Assembly (NCBI RefSeq): GCF_947179165.1
Contig: NC_077237.1
Span: 66,013,523-66,077,522 of the forward strand
Source: Solanum dulcamara
Lineage: Eukaryota > Streptophyta > Magnoliopsida > Solanales > Solanaceae
Length of the DNA stretch: 64,000 bases
Direction of reading: 5' to 3'
The stretch's first letter is position 1. Each line of letters begins with the position of its first letter. This document shows positions 34,389-45,296 of this stretch, piece by piece. The position numbers and the translations under genes are program-made. The notes under the pieces were generated by a model, which worked only from the letters and a program-made list of their open reading frames with translations, was not told the origin of the DNA and did not search any database.

Positions 34389-35400
34389 TGTAACGACCTA
34401 TTTTCATCATTAGGAAAAGGCTAATGAGAAAAGATTTTGGGCAAAAAAACTTCGAGTATAACTTCAAAAATATTTAGCCTAGGCCAAACTTGGTGAATTC
34501 TGAGTCAGGTGAAGTATACGGTGATCATGTGAATTATGGTAGATCAAATATCTAATTTTATTGGATAAGCTGATAGCTAAGGCGATACGAAGAAATTACG
34601 ACTTCACAAAATCGCATTCGGGCGAGTACAACTTCCGAAATCAAATTTGGCGTGAAGGGTATATTGTTATACATTTTTGGAAGGGGTTGTGTTGTGAAAT
34701 GGAGGCTTGAAGAATAAACTCTGAGCTCACTGTTTCTGCATATCCCATCAAAGCAGGATTATTCCCTCCAGAACGGGGTCGCCAGAGCGGGAGAGTTGCT
34801 ACTTAAGTCAAAGGAAACCTCCAAAAATGGAATTTTCTAGAAAATCAGTTTCTAAAACTTCAAGAGGTGACCTAGGGTGAATTCCATCAATTGTTCAGGA
34901 ATTTATAGGCTTAAGGTTAGGATTCTACTCCCTAAATTCGTACTTTGATTCTTAGAACCTAAAAAGTATGGTGGATAATCGTTGGGGGATGTTTGAACGA
35001 AAAACCTATGGTGGAAAATAGCCCTAGGGTGGGGTTAAGATCATGGGTTTGGCCTAGAATGTAAATTGTGTTATATTTCATGATTGTTAGGCCATTGTGT
35101 TGATTTTTATATGTATTTATTATTTTCAAGACAAAGAATGAGAAGAACAAATACGGAAAGGGAAGACTCTTGAATTGTATGGTTGTTGATGCTTGAAATT
35201 GAGGTAGGTGATGGTCTACTTTCCCGTATGTATTTCATATACTTTTTAAATTTCTTCATGATATGCATATGTGTATATGATTACGAAAACAAGCTAGAAT
35301 ATGTGTGAAATGATCACTTGCTGGCCTATTTTGAGATGAACTTTTTCTTGGTGGTATAAATACTATAAATACTGAATGTATTTGTGGTTGTTGTTTGCTT

Positions 35401-35550
35401 GGATCGGGTGTCACGTTCTGACACATATTTGAATCGAGTGTCACATTCTGACACTTATTTAGTTCGAGTGTCATGTTCCGATACATATATGGATTGGGTG
35501 TCATGTTTTGACACATATTTGGATCTGGTATCGTGTTCCGACACAAAGTT
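35401..35550. repeat. Five 30-bp repeats with internal palindromes in LTR G
   Basis: Exact 30-bp period at 35401, 35431, 35461, 35491 and 35521. Most units hold GTGTCA-N5-TGACAC, able to fold as a small hairpin. Because 30 is a multiple of three, both strands give ten-residue repeats (RVSxSDTYL-like on plus), but the frame is only 72 codons long and belongs to no gene. Confidence 0.88.
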
Positions 35551-35814
35551 GATTGCTTGGAGGTTCCTTAAGAAGACCCCTATGTGCAGTTATAGCATGT
35601 GAAAGATATTGAGTTGTGATATTGATGAATATGGTTGAACTTGAGATTAGTTGACTTCTTTTGTATATGTATGTGCCTACTATGTTGAATTTACTTGTCT
35701 ATGATTCGCTTACTGGCTAACCGAGTGATTCTACCAGTACACCATTATTTTTATGTATTGAGACTACTCTTGCACTATCATTTGTTGAGTATAGGACATA
35801 TTGAGTTGCCTGTG

Positions 35815-37872
35815 TGTCACGACCCGACCTAGGTCCTAGTCTTAACATGGTGATTGAAACCACGAATGTCTCCACACAAGCCTCTTGTACATATCATAAG
35901 CATACATAAGGTAAAGCAAAAGCGGAAATATCATAAAAGAGTCTAAACTATGAATAGAAATTTAAGAATGTCACATGACAACATAAACTCAAAATATTTG
36001 TCCAACTAGATGCCTCTACTCATGAATATGGGTGGGGGCTAAGACATGTCCCTAGCTCATCCTCAATATAAAACATAGAAAAAATCTTTAAAAATAATAA
36101 CTAACTCGATAACTAGTACCCGATAAATGAGGACTCAACAAAAACACCGCTAGATAGGAAAGCTTAACTAGCCACGTAGATAAGTATGATCTTCGACCAC
36201 AACCACTATATTATGAGATAATGTAGGCAAAACATATGTATTAGTACGTTGGAATGTACTAAGTATGAGGGTGTGACATGCAACATAAATCATGGAATGC
36301 AATGTTCAAGTAAATCACATGATAAGATGAGGTAAGTAAAGACATGAGAAAATTATATTGACCCAGGCATTTAAAAAGCATAATTTAAAATTATAGCATA
36401 CATAAGAGATCATACATATACGGGATAGGAATCATAACCCACAATAAGACCATGCGAGATATAACATTGAATCCCGTTGTCTCCCCATACAACGAAGAAA
36501 ATGGGGAATCTACTTGCCAAGGTAGACTCTACCCCGCTAGGCGGGTCATACATACCCTATATGTGGATCCAATAGCTAAGCCATGAAGGAAACCTATAGT
36601 GACACGTAGTTTATGGGACATGAGGCTGCTACTAAGGTCTTTGGTAGGGCCCCATCTAAATTCAACTCGGTGCTAAGTCAAATCCCGCGGAATACATGCA
36701 AGTATAGAAATCATAATTTCATATATCATAGTCATGATCATAGGTTTGAAATCATAGAGTAGCTCATTTTCATAACATACTTGTAATGTGAGAATTGTCC
36801 TTTAATCATTACAAACATATTTGCATAATTCATATCATTAGGCCTTAAGTCTCCAAAAAGGGCCCTAATTCACCTCTTAGTCCTTAAGTCACCACATAGG
36901 GCCCTAAGTCACCTTACTTCATAACTTGCATGAAATTCATACCTTGAACTTAGAGTAGAACTCAATTGCATAATCAATTGAGTTTGAAAATCATGTAATT
37001 GACTTGAAAACATGCATGATCATAAAATTTATATCAGACCATACATAATTCATATAGATAATATCATTAGGAAGTATAATTGAAACTACTCATATTTTAC
37101 ATCATGAACCCTAGATATCAAAATAGGAGAATTCATGGAAAAGCTCTTCAATTTAATGCAATAACCATCAATTTATATCTAAATAGACTCATGATCATGA
37201 TTTGAATCATAATTCATGAAACAGGAATAGAGATCATAAAACTCATAAAATATCATACTTTAATTTGATAAACAATCTTGAGAAATTAATTAGGCTTAAT
37301 GGATAAAAGAATCCATTAATCAATACCCACATACCTTAAATGAGAACACCAAATAATTTGGAAGAACTTGAGAGTTTTTATGGAGAGCTTGAGTGAATTT
37401 ACTTGAAGTCTTCAATCGAGTTCTTGAGTGTCTTTTTTAGAGAGACAAATATTTGAATAGGTGAATTGTAGAAGAATGAATAGAATTAGAGGTTTAGGTT
37501 AATTTATAGAGTTGAATTAGGTCCTAAAACCGTCTAGGTTCATTAGCTAACAATTTGAGAAAAGTCTAAATTGCTCTTGCTAAAACCTAAATTTGGCCAG
37601 AAAATCATCGCCAGGTCCGCGACGCGGAGGCAAACAAGTCCGCGATGCAGACTTTTTTTGCACCTTACTGATTTGCACAGTTCCTTGAGAAATCTATTTT
37701 TCGATCTACTAGTCCTAAAATTCCACCAAAACTATTTTCCTGTAGGTTTTGAGCCCCCTGATCGATATTCCAAACTCAGATTTTCCAAAAAGATTAAGAA
37801 TAATGCGTTACATGAGTGGCCTAAACCCAAGGCATTCTTAAGGCACTTATGAGCATTTTAAGGGATATTACA
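35815..37872 (-). repeat. 3' LTR of element D (2058 bp)
   Basis: Minus-strand read starts TGTAATATCCC (at 37872) and ends TCGGGTCGTGACA (at 35815). Carries TCCGCGACGCGGA and TCCGCGATGCAGA near 37613-37650 and a TATA-like CTCTATAAATTAAC (minus strand, about 37500-37513). It is 251 bp longer than the 5' copy. Confidence 0.9.
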
Positions 37873-37888
37873 ATACCTCCCCCTTGAG
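37873..37888 (-). promoter_or_regulatory. Polypurine tract of element D
   Basis: Minus-strand CTCAAGGGGGAGGTAT directly before the LTR, following a TTCAAGGATGAATGTTCT lead. Primes plus-strand DNA synthesis. Intact. Confidence 0.88.
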
Positions 37889-38139
37889 AACATTCATCCT
37901 TGAATGAGATCCAACTAATATAGGAAGGACATGGAAAAAAGGAATTAGAAACCCAACATGTACATGAGGACACTTTGAAAAATATATAGAACATGTAAAC
38001 TTCATACTTAACATAAGACATAGTCCTTTAGAAAAATCATTTTCATAAATCATGCATGCATATGAATGACATATGAAACTGAAACGTAGGAGTTTAATCA
38101 ATTTGATCATGAATAACTTAGAACCTTTAGGATCGAGTG

Positions 38140-38525
38140 AAAGGAAAGAGATATAGATACTGCTTCACCATGTCTGATTCCACTTCCCACGTAGCACTCT
38201 CTAGTTGTTGATTCCTCTATAACACTTTGACGGATGCAACGTCTTTATTTCTTAACCTCTTCACTTGCCAGTCTAAAATCTCAATCGGGAGATCCTCATA
38301 AGTCAAATTCTCTTCAATACTTACATCCTCCATTGGCATAATAGAATTTGAATCACCCACAAACTTCCTCAACATTGATACGTAAAATACCAGATTAACC
38401 AAAGCCAACTCAAGTGGAAAGTCTAATTCATATGCTACTTTTGCAATGCCCTTCAATATCCTATAGGGTCCTATATATCTAGGGCTCAAGTTCCCTTTCT
38501 TACCAAACCGCATTACCCCATTCAT
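38140..38525 (-). pseudogene. Integrase tail and chromodomain of element D
   Basis: Open for 102 codons from 38525: GVMRFGKKGNLSPRYIGPYR, ILKGIAKVAYELDFPLELAL and YVSMLRKFVGDSNS, then the chromodomain ENLTYEDLPIEILDWQVKRL and RNKDVASVKVL. It continues past a frame change with LESATWEVESDM at about 38165-38200. The GPF/Y-type module and chromodomain core are well kept. Upstream the frame is shifted from the integrase core at 38526-38529. Confidence 0.87.
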
Positions 38526-39230
38526 AGGTTAAATCTTCATATACACCATATCATCCACAACAAATTCAAGCTCTCTCCTCTTAATCTTCGAATAGAACTT
38601 TTGTCGACTTTGAGCCGTTTTTAATCTTTCTCTTATGAGCCTTAGTTTCTCCATTGCATCAACTACCAAATCTAAACCAATCAATTCCATATAACCTACT
38701 TCAAACCACCCTACCAAAGACCAATATCTTCTCCCGTACAAGGCTTCAAAAGGAGCCATTTGGATGCTAGAGTGATAACTATTATTGTAGGAAAACTCAA
38801 TCAATGGAAAATGGTCATCCCAACTTCCTCTAAGATCAATCACATATGCCCTTAACATATCCTCCAAGGTTTGAATTGTTCTTTCAGCTTGTCCATTGGT
38901 GTTTGAACATGGAAAGCGGTACTTAGCTTGACTTTAGTGCCAAGACCTCTCTGAAATAACTTCTAAAAATATGAACTAAATTGAGTACCTCTATCTGATA
39001 TAATCGACAAAGGAACACCATGAAGTTTCACAAGTTCACGAATGTACAACTTATCATAGTCTTTGGCACCATAAGAAGTCTTGACTGGTAGAAAATGTGT
39101 CGATTTGGTCATTCGGTCCACAATGACCCAAATAGAGTCATGTTGTCTTCTAGTATGAGGCAAACCCGTGAAAAAATCCATATTCATATCTTCCCACTTC
39201 CATGTAGGAATTTTGATTTTTTGAGCTAGA
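38526..39230 (-). pseudogene. Integrase catalytic core of element D
   Basis: MNMDFFTGLPHTRRQHDSIW holds the first catalytic Asp and VPLSIISDRGTQFSSYF the second, both in 38963-39394. After a break at about 38880-38960 (where GQAERTIQ-type codons carry the Glu), EDMLRAYVIDLRGSWDDHFP and [20 protein letters not shown] are open in 38529-38867, ending RRRELEFVVDDMVYM. At least one frameshift and a stop split the core. Otherwise close to canonical. Confidence 0.87.
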
Positions 39231-39480
39231 CTTCTCGGCCTTTGATGATCAAATTTAACTTCTTGGCAATTAGGACACTTAGACACAAACTCCACTATGT
39301 CTTTCTTCATGCCATTCCACCAATACATTTCCCTCAAGTCACGGGATCCCGAATGAATTGAATACCAAGAACTATGGGTTTCATTCAATATCAACTCTCT
39401 TAATCCATCAATATTTGGAACACATAAAATACCTTGGTAAAGTAGTACCCCATCTTCTCCTAGGGAGAAAGCCTCAATAG
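39231..39480 (-). pseudogene. Integrase zinc-binding region of element D
   Basis: HSSWYSIHSGSRDLREMYWW, then NGMKKDIVEFVSKCPNCQEV: the two-His, two-Cys finger that precedes the integrase core, open and apparently complete. It is continuous with the first part of the core at 38963-39230. Confidence 0.85.
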
Positions 39481-40230
39481 ATTTTTTGGCAACTGACTTC
39501 TTTAATTCGACAAAAATTGAATCATTATCTTATTTGTCCTTAATGTCTGCCGCAAGAGACGATTCCGAACCATTATATATAAGAACACCTAGATCATTGG
39601 AATCAACCAAACGCACACCTAAACGTGCCAATCTATGGACCTCTTTAACCAATTCCCTTTTACCTTCCTCAACATGTGCAACACTACCCATAGACAACCA
39701 ACTAAGAGCATCGGCTAGTACATTTGCCTTACCCGGATGGTATAATACGCTCATGTCATACTATTTTAGGAGTTCAAGCCACCTTCTTGACCTAAGGTTC
39801 AAGTCTCTTTGACTAAACACATATTGCAAGCTTTTGTGGTCGGTAAACATATCAACATGCACCCCATAAAGATAATGACACCAAATTTTCAATGCAAACA
39901 CAATCGCCACAAGTTCAAGATCATGGGTTGGACAGTTCCTTTCATGCACTTAAGTTATCTAGAGGCATAGGCTATAACCTTACCATGTTGCATCAAGACA
40001 CAACCTAAACCAACACGTGAAGTATCAGAATAAACAACAAACCCATCCGAACCTTCGGGAATTGTCAAAATAGGAGCTGTCATAAGACGATCCTTCAATA
40101 TTTGGAAACTTTTCTCACATTCTTCTAACCATTGGAATTTTTCCTTCTTTTGTGTCAACTTAGTTAAAGGCGAAAAAATGGATGATAACCCTTCAACAAA
40201 CCTTCTATAGTGTTCGGGTAAGCCCAAAAA
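39481..40230 (-). pseudogene. RNase H and linker of element D
   Basis: VVYSDTSRVGLGCVLMQHGK and VIAYASR close the 39955-40323 stretch. The first RNase H Asp is followed by Thr instead of the usual Ala. After a stop, [40 protein letters not shown] and [18 protein letters not shown] lie in 39761-39949. MSVLYHPGKANVLADALSWL and VEEGKRELVKEVHRLARLGV make the linker (39530-39754). Stops at about 39757 and 39952 separate the three. Confidence 0.86.
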
Positions 40231-40900
40231 GTTTCTAATGTCCAAAGGAGATAATAGTCTAGGCCAATTCTTAATCACCTCCATTTTCTTTGGATCTACT
40301 TTAATCCTATCAACGAACACCACATGGACAAGAAATTCAACCTCTCTCAGTCAAAATTTACACTTACTAAATTTAGCAAATAATTGCTTTTCTCTGAATG
40401 TTTGCAACACAATCCTCAAGTGACCTATATGATCTTCCTCATTTCAAGAATAAATCAAGATATGATCAATGAACACCATTACAAATATGTCCATATATGG
40501 CTTGAAAATATGATTCATCAAATCGATGAATATAGAGGGAGAAATAGTCAAATTGAATGACCTTACTACAAATTCAAAATGACCATTCCTTGTCCGAAAA
40601 GCCATTTTGAGAATATCACACTCCCTTAACCTCAATTGATGATAACCGGAATGGATGCCAATCTTAGAAAAGTAGCTTGCTCCTTGTAATTGATCAAAAA
40701 AGTCATTTATCCTTGGAATTGGATATTTGTTCTTTATGGTGACCTTATTCAATTGCCGGTAATCTATACACATTCGGAGTGACCCATCTTTCTTCCTAAT
40801 AAATAACATGGGAGCACCCTATGGTGAAATACTCAAACTTATAAAACCCTTATCCAACAAATCCTTCAATTGTTATTTCAACTCCTTAAGTTCCACCGGA
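40231..40900 (-). pseudogene. Reverse transcriptase of element D, FIDH active site
   Basis: [60 protein letters not shown] and [20 protein letters not shown] run uninterrupted (40444-40809) into [10 protein letters not shown] at 40447-40476. The second Asp of the YxDD-type motif is His (codon 40462-40464, CAT). Both Asp residues bind metal in all active enzymes of this family, so D's RT should be dead. After a stop at 40444, the palm end and the thumb motif FLGLPEHYRRFVEGLSSIF continue (40160-40330). Confidence 0.88.
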
Positions 40901-41500
40901 GCCATACGGTAAGGAAGAATAGAAATAGGTTGGGTATCAGGAAGGAGATCTATGCCAAAGTTAATTTTTCTTTCGAGAGGAATACCGGGGAAATCATCAA
41001 GAAATACATCAAAGAACTCCTTAACTATAGGGACCGACTTAAGAGTAGGAGTTTTGGAATTGATGTCCCTAACTTACACAATATGATAAATACACCCTTT
41101 GGATATCATTTTTTGGGCCTTAATATATGAGATAAATCGATCCTTAACCACTGAATCATTACCCTTCCATTAAAAAATAGGCTCATTAAGAAAGTGAAAC
41201 ATAACCTCATGAGTCCTACAACATATAGATGCATAAGCGGCATATAACCAATCCATACCAAGAATGATGTCAAAATTAGTCATATTAAGTTCCACAAGGT
41301 CACATGGAATAACTCTGTGCAAGACCCATACGGGATAATTTCTATAACTCTCTTGGCTAATACCGGATCACCAATGGGAGTATAAATAGAAAAAAGTTCT
41401 ATTAACACTTCGGGGCACACATCAAATCTCATAGCAATCTAAGGAGTAAACATAAAAGTTAAAGACTCATAACATACCCGTGACCATATCGGGAGCCTCA
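40901..41500 (-). pseudogene. Protease and lead-in to RT of element D
   Basis: NFDIILGMDWLYAAYASICC (about 41225-41285) is the conserved protease C-terminal motif. [20 protein letters not shown] follows, then [20 protein letters not shown] and [20 protein letters not shown] before RT. The protease active-site segment (DSGA loop), expected near 41430-41460, is not readable as such: stops and a small deletion fall there. Several in-frame stops in total. Confidence 0.78.
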
Positions 41501-41539
41501 TCAACCTCTTGCCTAGCAAGAAGAGCATAGAATCGGTTG

Positions 41540-42636
41540 TTGCATTGGCCACTCTTAGGTTGAGCTTGGGTGCCTTATTGCACTTGGACTCCTAGAGGAT
41601 GACCTTCTCTACCCTTGTTGGTAAAAAAAGGGCACTCGGATCGCTTATGGCCTATCTTGCCACATCCATAACAAGCATCCATTCCCATCAAGCACTTTTC
41701 TCCATTATTCTTTCCACACTTTGCACACTTAGGAAAAGAAGGGTTACTAGAATTTACACCTCTTTCTCCTTGAGCTTTAGGATATGGTAACCTATCCTTA
41801 GCAAAATTCTTCCCCAAGCTTTGGCCTTGTTGAGAGCATCCACTACTACCAATAGTCCTCGCATTGGAGAACCCACTTTCATACCGGGCCCTCTTAGAAT
41901 CCCTCATCCTCATTTCCTTGAGCTTTCCTCCTTCAATTTGTTCATCAAAAGTCATGAGCCAAGATATGTCCATCTCCTTAACAACCATATCGGTGTGACA
42001 TTCCTTAAAAACTAAGTCGGACACCCTCGATATGAATTTACTCATTTGGGCATGTGGATCGACAATCAATAAAGGAGAATACTTGGATAGCTTAGTAAAC
42101 TTGAGGGCACAGCCCCTCATCCCCATATTGCCTTGTCAAAGATTTATGAACTCCAAATTTTTAGCCTCCCTAAACTCAAGAGGGAAAAAATGATCAAGAA
42201 AAGCATGTTTGAAAGCTTCTTATTCAATAGGACCTTCATCCACCCTCTCCAACTTCCATTGAGTGTACCATATTTGAGCAACACCCTTAAGTTGGTAAGC
42301 TGCCAACTCTATTTTTTCTTCCGAATTCACCCCCATAATACTCACTATCTTGTAGACCTCATCAATGAACTCTTGAGGATCCTTATCAACTTTTGAACCA
42401 TGAAACTCCAAAGAATTCATTCATGCAAAGTCCCTTACTCTTGAGGTCGGAGTAGGAGCATTAAGAGGAGTCACAATACCTTAGTTGGTTACCACTCAGG
42501 CTAGCATAGTAATGACGGTTCGGAACTCCGCATTAGTTACTTGGTCTATTAGAGGACCATTTTCTTGAGGAGCCGGGGGAGCTTGGGCTTCATTATCATA
42601 ATTTCCCCTTTGAAATAGTGGTATTCTTGGAGCCAT
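41540..42636 (-). pseudogene. Gag of element D with two zinc knuckles
   Basis: ATG at 42636-42634 (MAPRIPLFQRGNYDNEAQ). MNSLEFHGSKVDKDPQEFID and AAYQLKGVAQIWYTQWKLER (42220-42420) form the capsid core. Then 183 open codons (41575-42126): MRGCALKFTKLSKYSPLLIV, a basic Ser/Gly-rich linker, CAKCGKNNGEKC, in which the zinc His is Asn, and an intact CYGCGKIGHKRSEC. Stops at about 42502, 42520 and 42215 and one before 42126 break the N-terminal part. Packages element RNA in the cytoplasmic particle. Confidence 0.88.
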
Positions 42637-42845
42637 CTTTTTAAAAATTGCAAAGAAAAATAGTTAGGGAAAAGAAGTCTTATGGTAAACTCTATAGCAC
42701 GACGTGGATCATGAAAGAAGTGAGAATTCCTAAAATGCTTCATAGCCTCCTACTCATAAGTGTGGCGCACTTCACACCAATGAATAAGACTCTACTTGAC
42801 GCGGCATGTTGGACACCCTAGGACACTTTGAAAATAAAATCTTGT

Positions 42846-42857
42846 GCTCTGATACCA
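42846..42857 (-). other. Primer-binding site of element D (perfect tRNA-iMet)
   Basis: Minus-strand TGGTATCAGAGC, identical to the initiator tRNA-Met complement, next to the LTR end at 42862. Confidence 0.93.
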
Positions 42858-42861
42858 AGTT

Positions 42862-44668
42862 TGTCACGACCCGACCTGGGACCTAGAAGTAACGCGATGA
42901 TTGAAACCCCAAAAGGATCCAACCAATGTTGTTGTACATATCATAAGCATACATAAGGTAAAGAAAAAGAAGAAACATCATAAAAGAGTCTAAACTATTA
43001 ATAGATATTTAAGAACGTCACATGACAACATAAACTCGAAATATTTATCCAACTAGATGCCTCTACTCATGAATATGGGCAGGGGGCTAAGACATGTCCC
43101 TATCTCACCCTCAATATGAAATATAGCAAAAGTCATTAAAAATAATAACTCACTCGATAACTAGTCCTCGATAAATGAGAACTCACCACAAACACGGATG
43201 GATAGAAAAGCTTAACTAGACACGTAGATGAGTATGATCTTCGACCTCAATCCCTACATTTTGAGACAATATAGGCAAAAAGTATGCATTACTACGTTGA
43301 AATGTAGTAAGTATGTAAGCATGACATGCAACGCAAATTATGAAATGCAATGGTCAAGTAAATCACATGATAAGATGAGGTAAGTACAGACATGACAAAA
43401 ACATATTGACCCAAGTATTTCGAAAGCATAATTTAAAATGATAGCATACATAAGGCTTTTGCTAGGGCCCCCACTTCAAGTCCACTCGGTGCTAAGTCTA
43501 TAATTTCATATATCATAGTCATGATCATAGGTTTGAAATCATAGAGTAGCTTATTTTCATAACATACTTGTAATGTGAGAATTATCTTTACATCATTATA
43601 ATTATAATTGCATAATTCATATCGTTAGGTCTTAAGTTTACACATAGGTTCCTAAGTCACCTCTTAGGCCTTAGGTCACCACACAGGGCCCTAAGTCATC
43701 TTATTTTATAACTTGCATGAAATTCAGACCTCGAACTTAGAGTAGAACTCAATTGCATAATCAATTAACTTTGAAAATCATGTAATTGACTTGAAAAGAT
43801 GCATGATTATAAACTTTATATCAGTCCATACATAATTCATATAGATAATATCATTAGGAAGTATAATTGAAAATACTCATATTTTACATCATGAACCCTA
43901 GAGATCAAAATAGGAGAATTTAACGGGTCCTGACTTTTCAACAACAGAGACGAAATAAAAAAAAACTCTTCAATTTAATGAAATAACCACTAATTTATAT
44001 CAAACTAGACACATGATCATGCTTTGAATGATTATTCATGCAACAGGAATAGAGATCATAAAACCCATAAAATACCATACTTTAATTTGATAGAAAACTT
44101 GAGAAATTGATTGGGCTTAATGGATGAAAGGATCCATTAATCAATACCCACATACCTTAAGTGAGAAAACCAAATAATTTGAAAGAACTTGAGAGTTTTG
44201 ATGAAGAGCTTGAGTGAATTTACTTGAAGTCTTGAATGGAGTTCTTGAGAGTCTTTTGTAGAAAGAGAAATATTTGAGTGGTGAATTGTAGAAGAATGAA
44301 TAGAATTAGAGGTTTAAGTTAATTTATAGAGTTGAATTAGGTCCTAAAAATGTCTAGGTTCATTAGCTAAAAATTTGGAAAAAGTCTAAAGTGTCCTTAC
44401 TAAAAACTAAATTCGGCTAGAAAATCATCGCCAGGTCTGCGAAGTGGACTTGCCACGCACCTTACTGGTTTGTGTAGTTCTTTGAGAAGTCTAACTTTTG
44501 ATCTACGGGTCCTAAAAATCCACCAAAACTATTTTTCTGTAGAGTTTGACCCCCTAATCGATATTTCGAACTAGGATTTTCCAAAAAGATTAAGGATAAT
44601 GTGTTACATGAGTAGTCTAATCCCAAGACATTCTTATGGCACTTATGAGAATTTTGAGGGATATTACA
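42862..44668 (-). repeat. 5' LTR of element D (1807 bp)
   Basis: Minus-strand read starts TGTAATATCCC (at 44668) and ends TCGGGTCGTGACA (at 42862). Against the 3' copy it lacks about 220 bp at 43455 and about 30 bp at 43500. It also has a 38-bp non-matching stretch at 43921-43958. Confidence 0.9.
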
Positions 44669-45080
44669 CTGTGGAGAGACCTCGATTAGAAGATTGAGCT
44701 TGTTCGAGTTCAAGGGTAAGTTGTTTGTATCAAGATACCATGGACTCTTCTATGTTTTAGTCCCTTTTCCATGCATAACATTTTAGACACTCTTTTAATA
44801 TTATGACTTCTTTTGGGAGTGTTTCCCTTTTTTTATTCAAATATTTGTTATAGTTTTTGTACGGATGACTTTCAGTTCCTAAGATATTTCCGCACTTCTT
44901 GATATTTAAAAATGTTTGCTGAGTTTATGAGAACTCAGCCTTATTCTAGTTTTATTCCTGCTTCTAAATCTTAAAGACTATGTATATTTGTGATTGTTAT
45001 TATTGAGCTACTTAGAATGGTTCTCCCACCGGAGAATTAGAGTGGGTGTCAGTCACAGCGAGTCGGGGTCATGACAAAAT

Positions 45081-45092
45081 TGGTATCAGAGC
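45081..45092 (+). other. Primer-binding site of element G (perfect tRNA-iMet)
   Basis: TGGTATCAGAGC, exact, four bases after LTR G ends (CATGACA at 45076). Confidence 0.93.
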
Positions 45093-45296
45093 CTAGGTTT
45101 TATTTATCTCATCATACCAAAATAAGTCTAGTAGAGTCTTACGAAATAGTACGGAGATTTCTGTACTTTTCTTCGAGAGGCTACAAGATTTTAGGAATAG
45201 TTTCATTGTCCTCTTTCCTTCGTACTATAACTTGATTTCAATTGGTATATGGTGATTCAAATTGGTATCTAACCTCTTTCACTCTCTTGTCCACAG

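Larger units (their letters stand above)
35815..44668 (-). mobile_element. Full-length Ty3/gypsy chromovirus D
   Basis: 8.85 kb, both LTRs, tRNA-Met PBS, gag-pol, chromodomain and polypurine tract, flanked by CTGTG (35810-35814 and 44669-44673). It is the best-preserved element of the window: long open stretches, perfect PBS and polypurine tract. It still has several stops, and the RT active site is changed (FIDD to FIDH). Its LTRs differ by indels. Inserted into the 5' LTR of element G. Tekay/Del-type by chromodomain position and double zinc knuckle; family name by inference. Confidence 0.92.
34389..45076 (+). repeat. 5' LTR of element G, split by element D
   Basis: Starts TGTAACGACCTATTTTC at 34389, immediately after the DNA transposon's TIR, and ends GTCGGGGTCATGACA at 45076. 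Parts 34389-35814 and 44674-45076 give 1.83 kb once element D and its CTGTG duplication are removed. Contains a five-copy 30-bp array (35401-35550). The right terminus is followed by a perfect PBS. Confidence 0.85.

Noticed and set aside
35401..35550. CRISPR-like array of 30-bp repeats
   Set aside because: Units are contiguous without unique spacers, lie inside a plant LTR, and no cas genes exist.
35256..35602. Ten-residue repeat proteins on both strands
   Set aside because: A consequence of a 30-bp tandem repeat; short frames without promoter, homology or conservation evidence.
38140..38525. Host heterochromatin (HP1-like) gene because of the chromodomain
   Set aside because: It is collinear with integrase and lies between polypurine tract and pol of element D.
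45081..45092. tRNA gene fragment
   Set aside because: The match is only the 12-base primer-binding site; no cloverleaf or promoter boxes are present. The same holds for the other PBSs.
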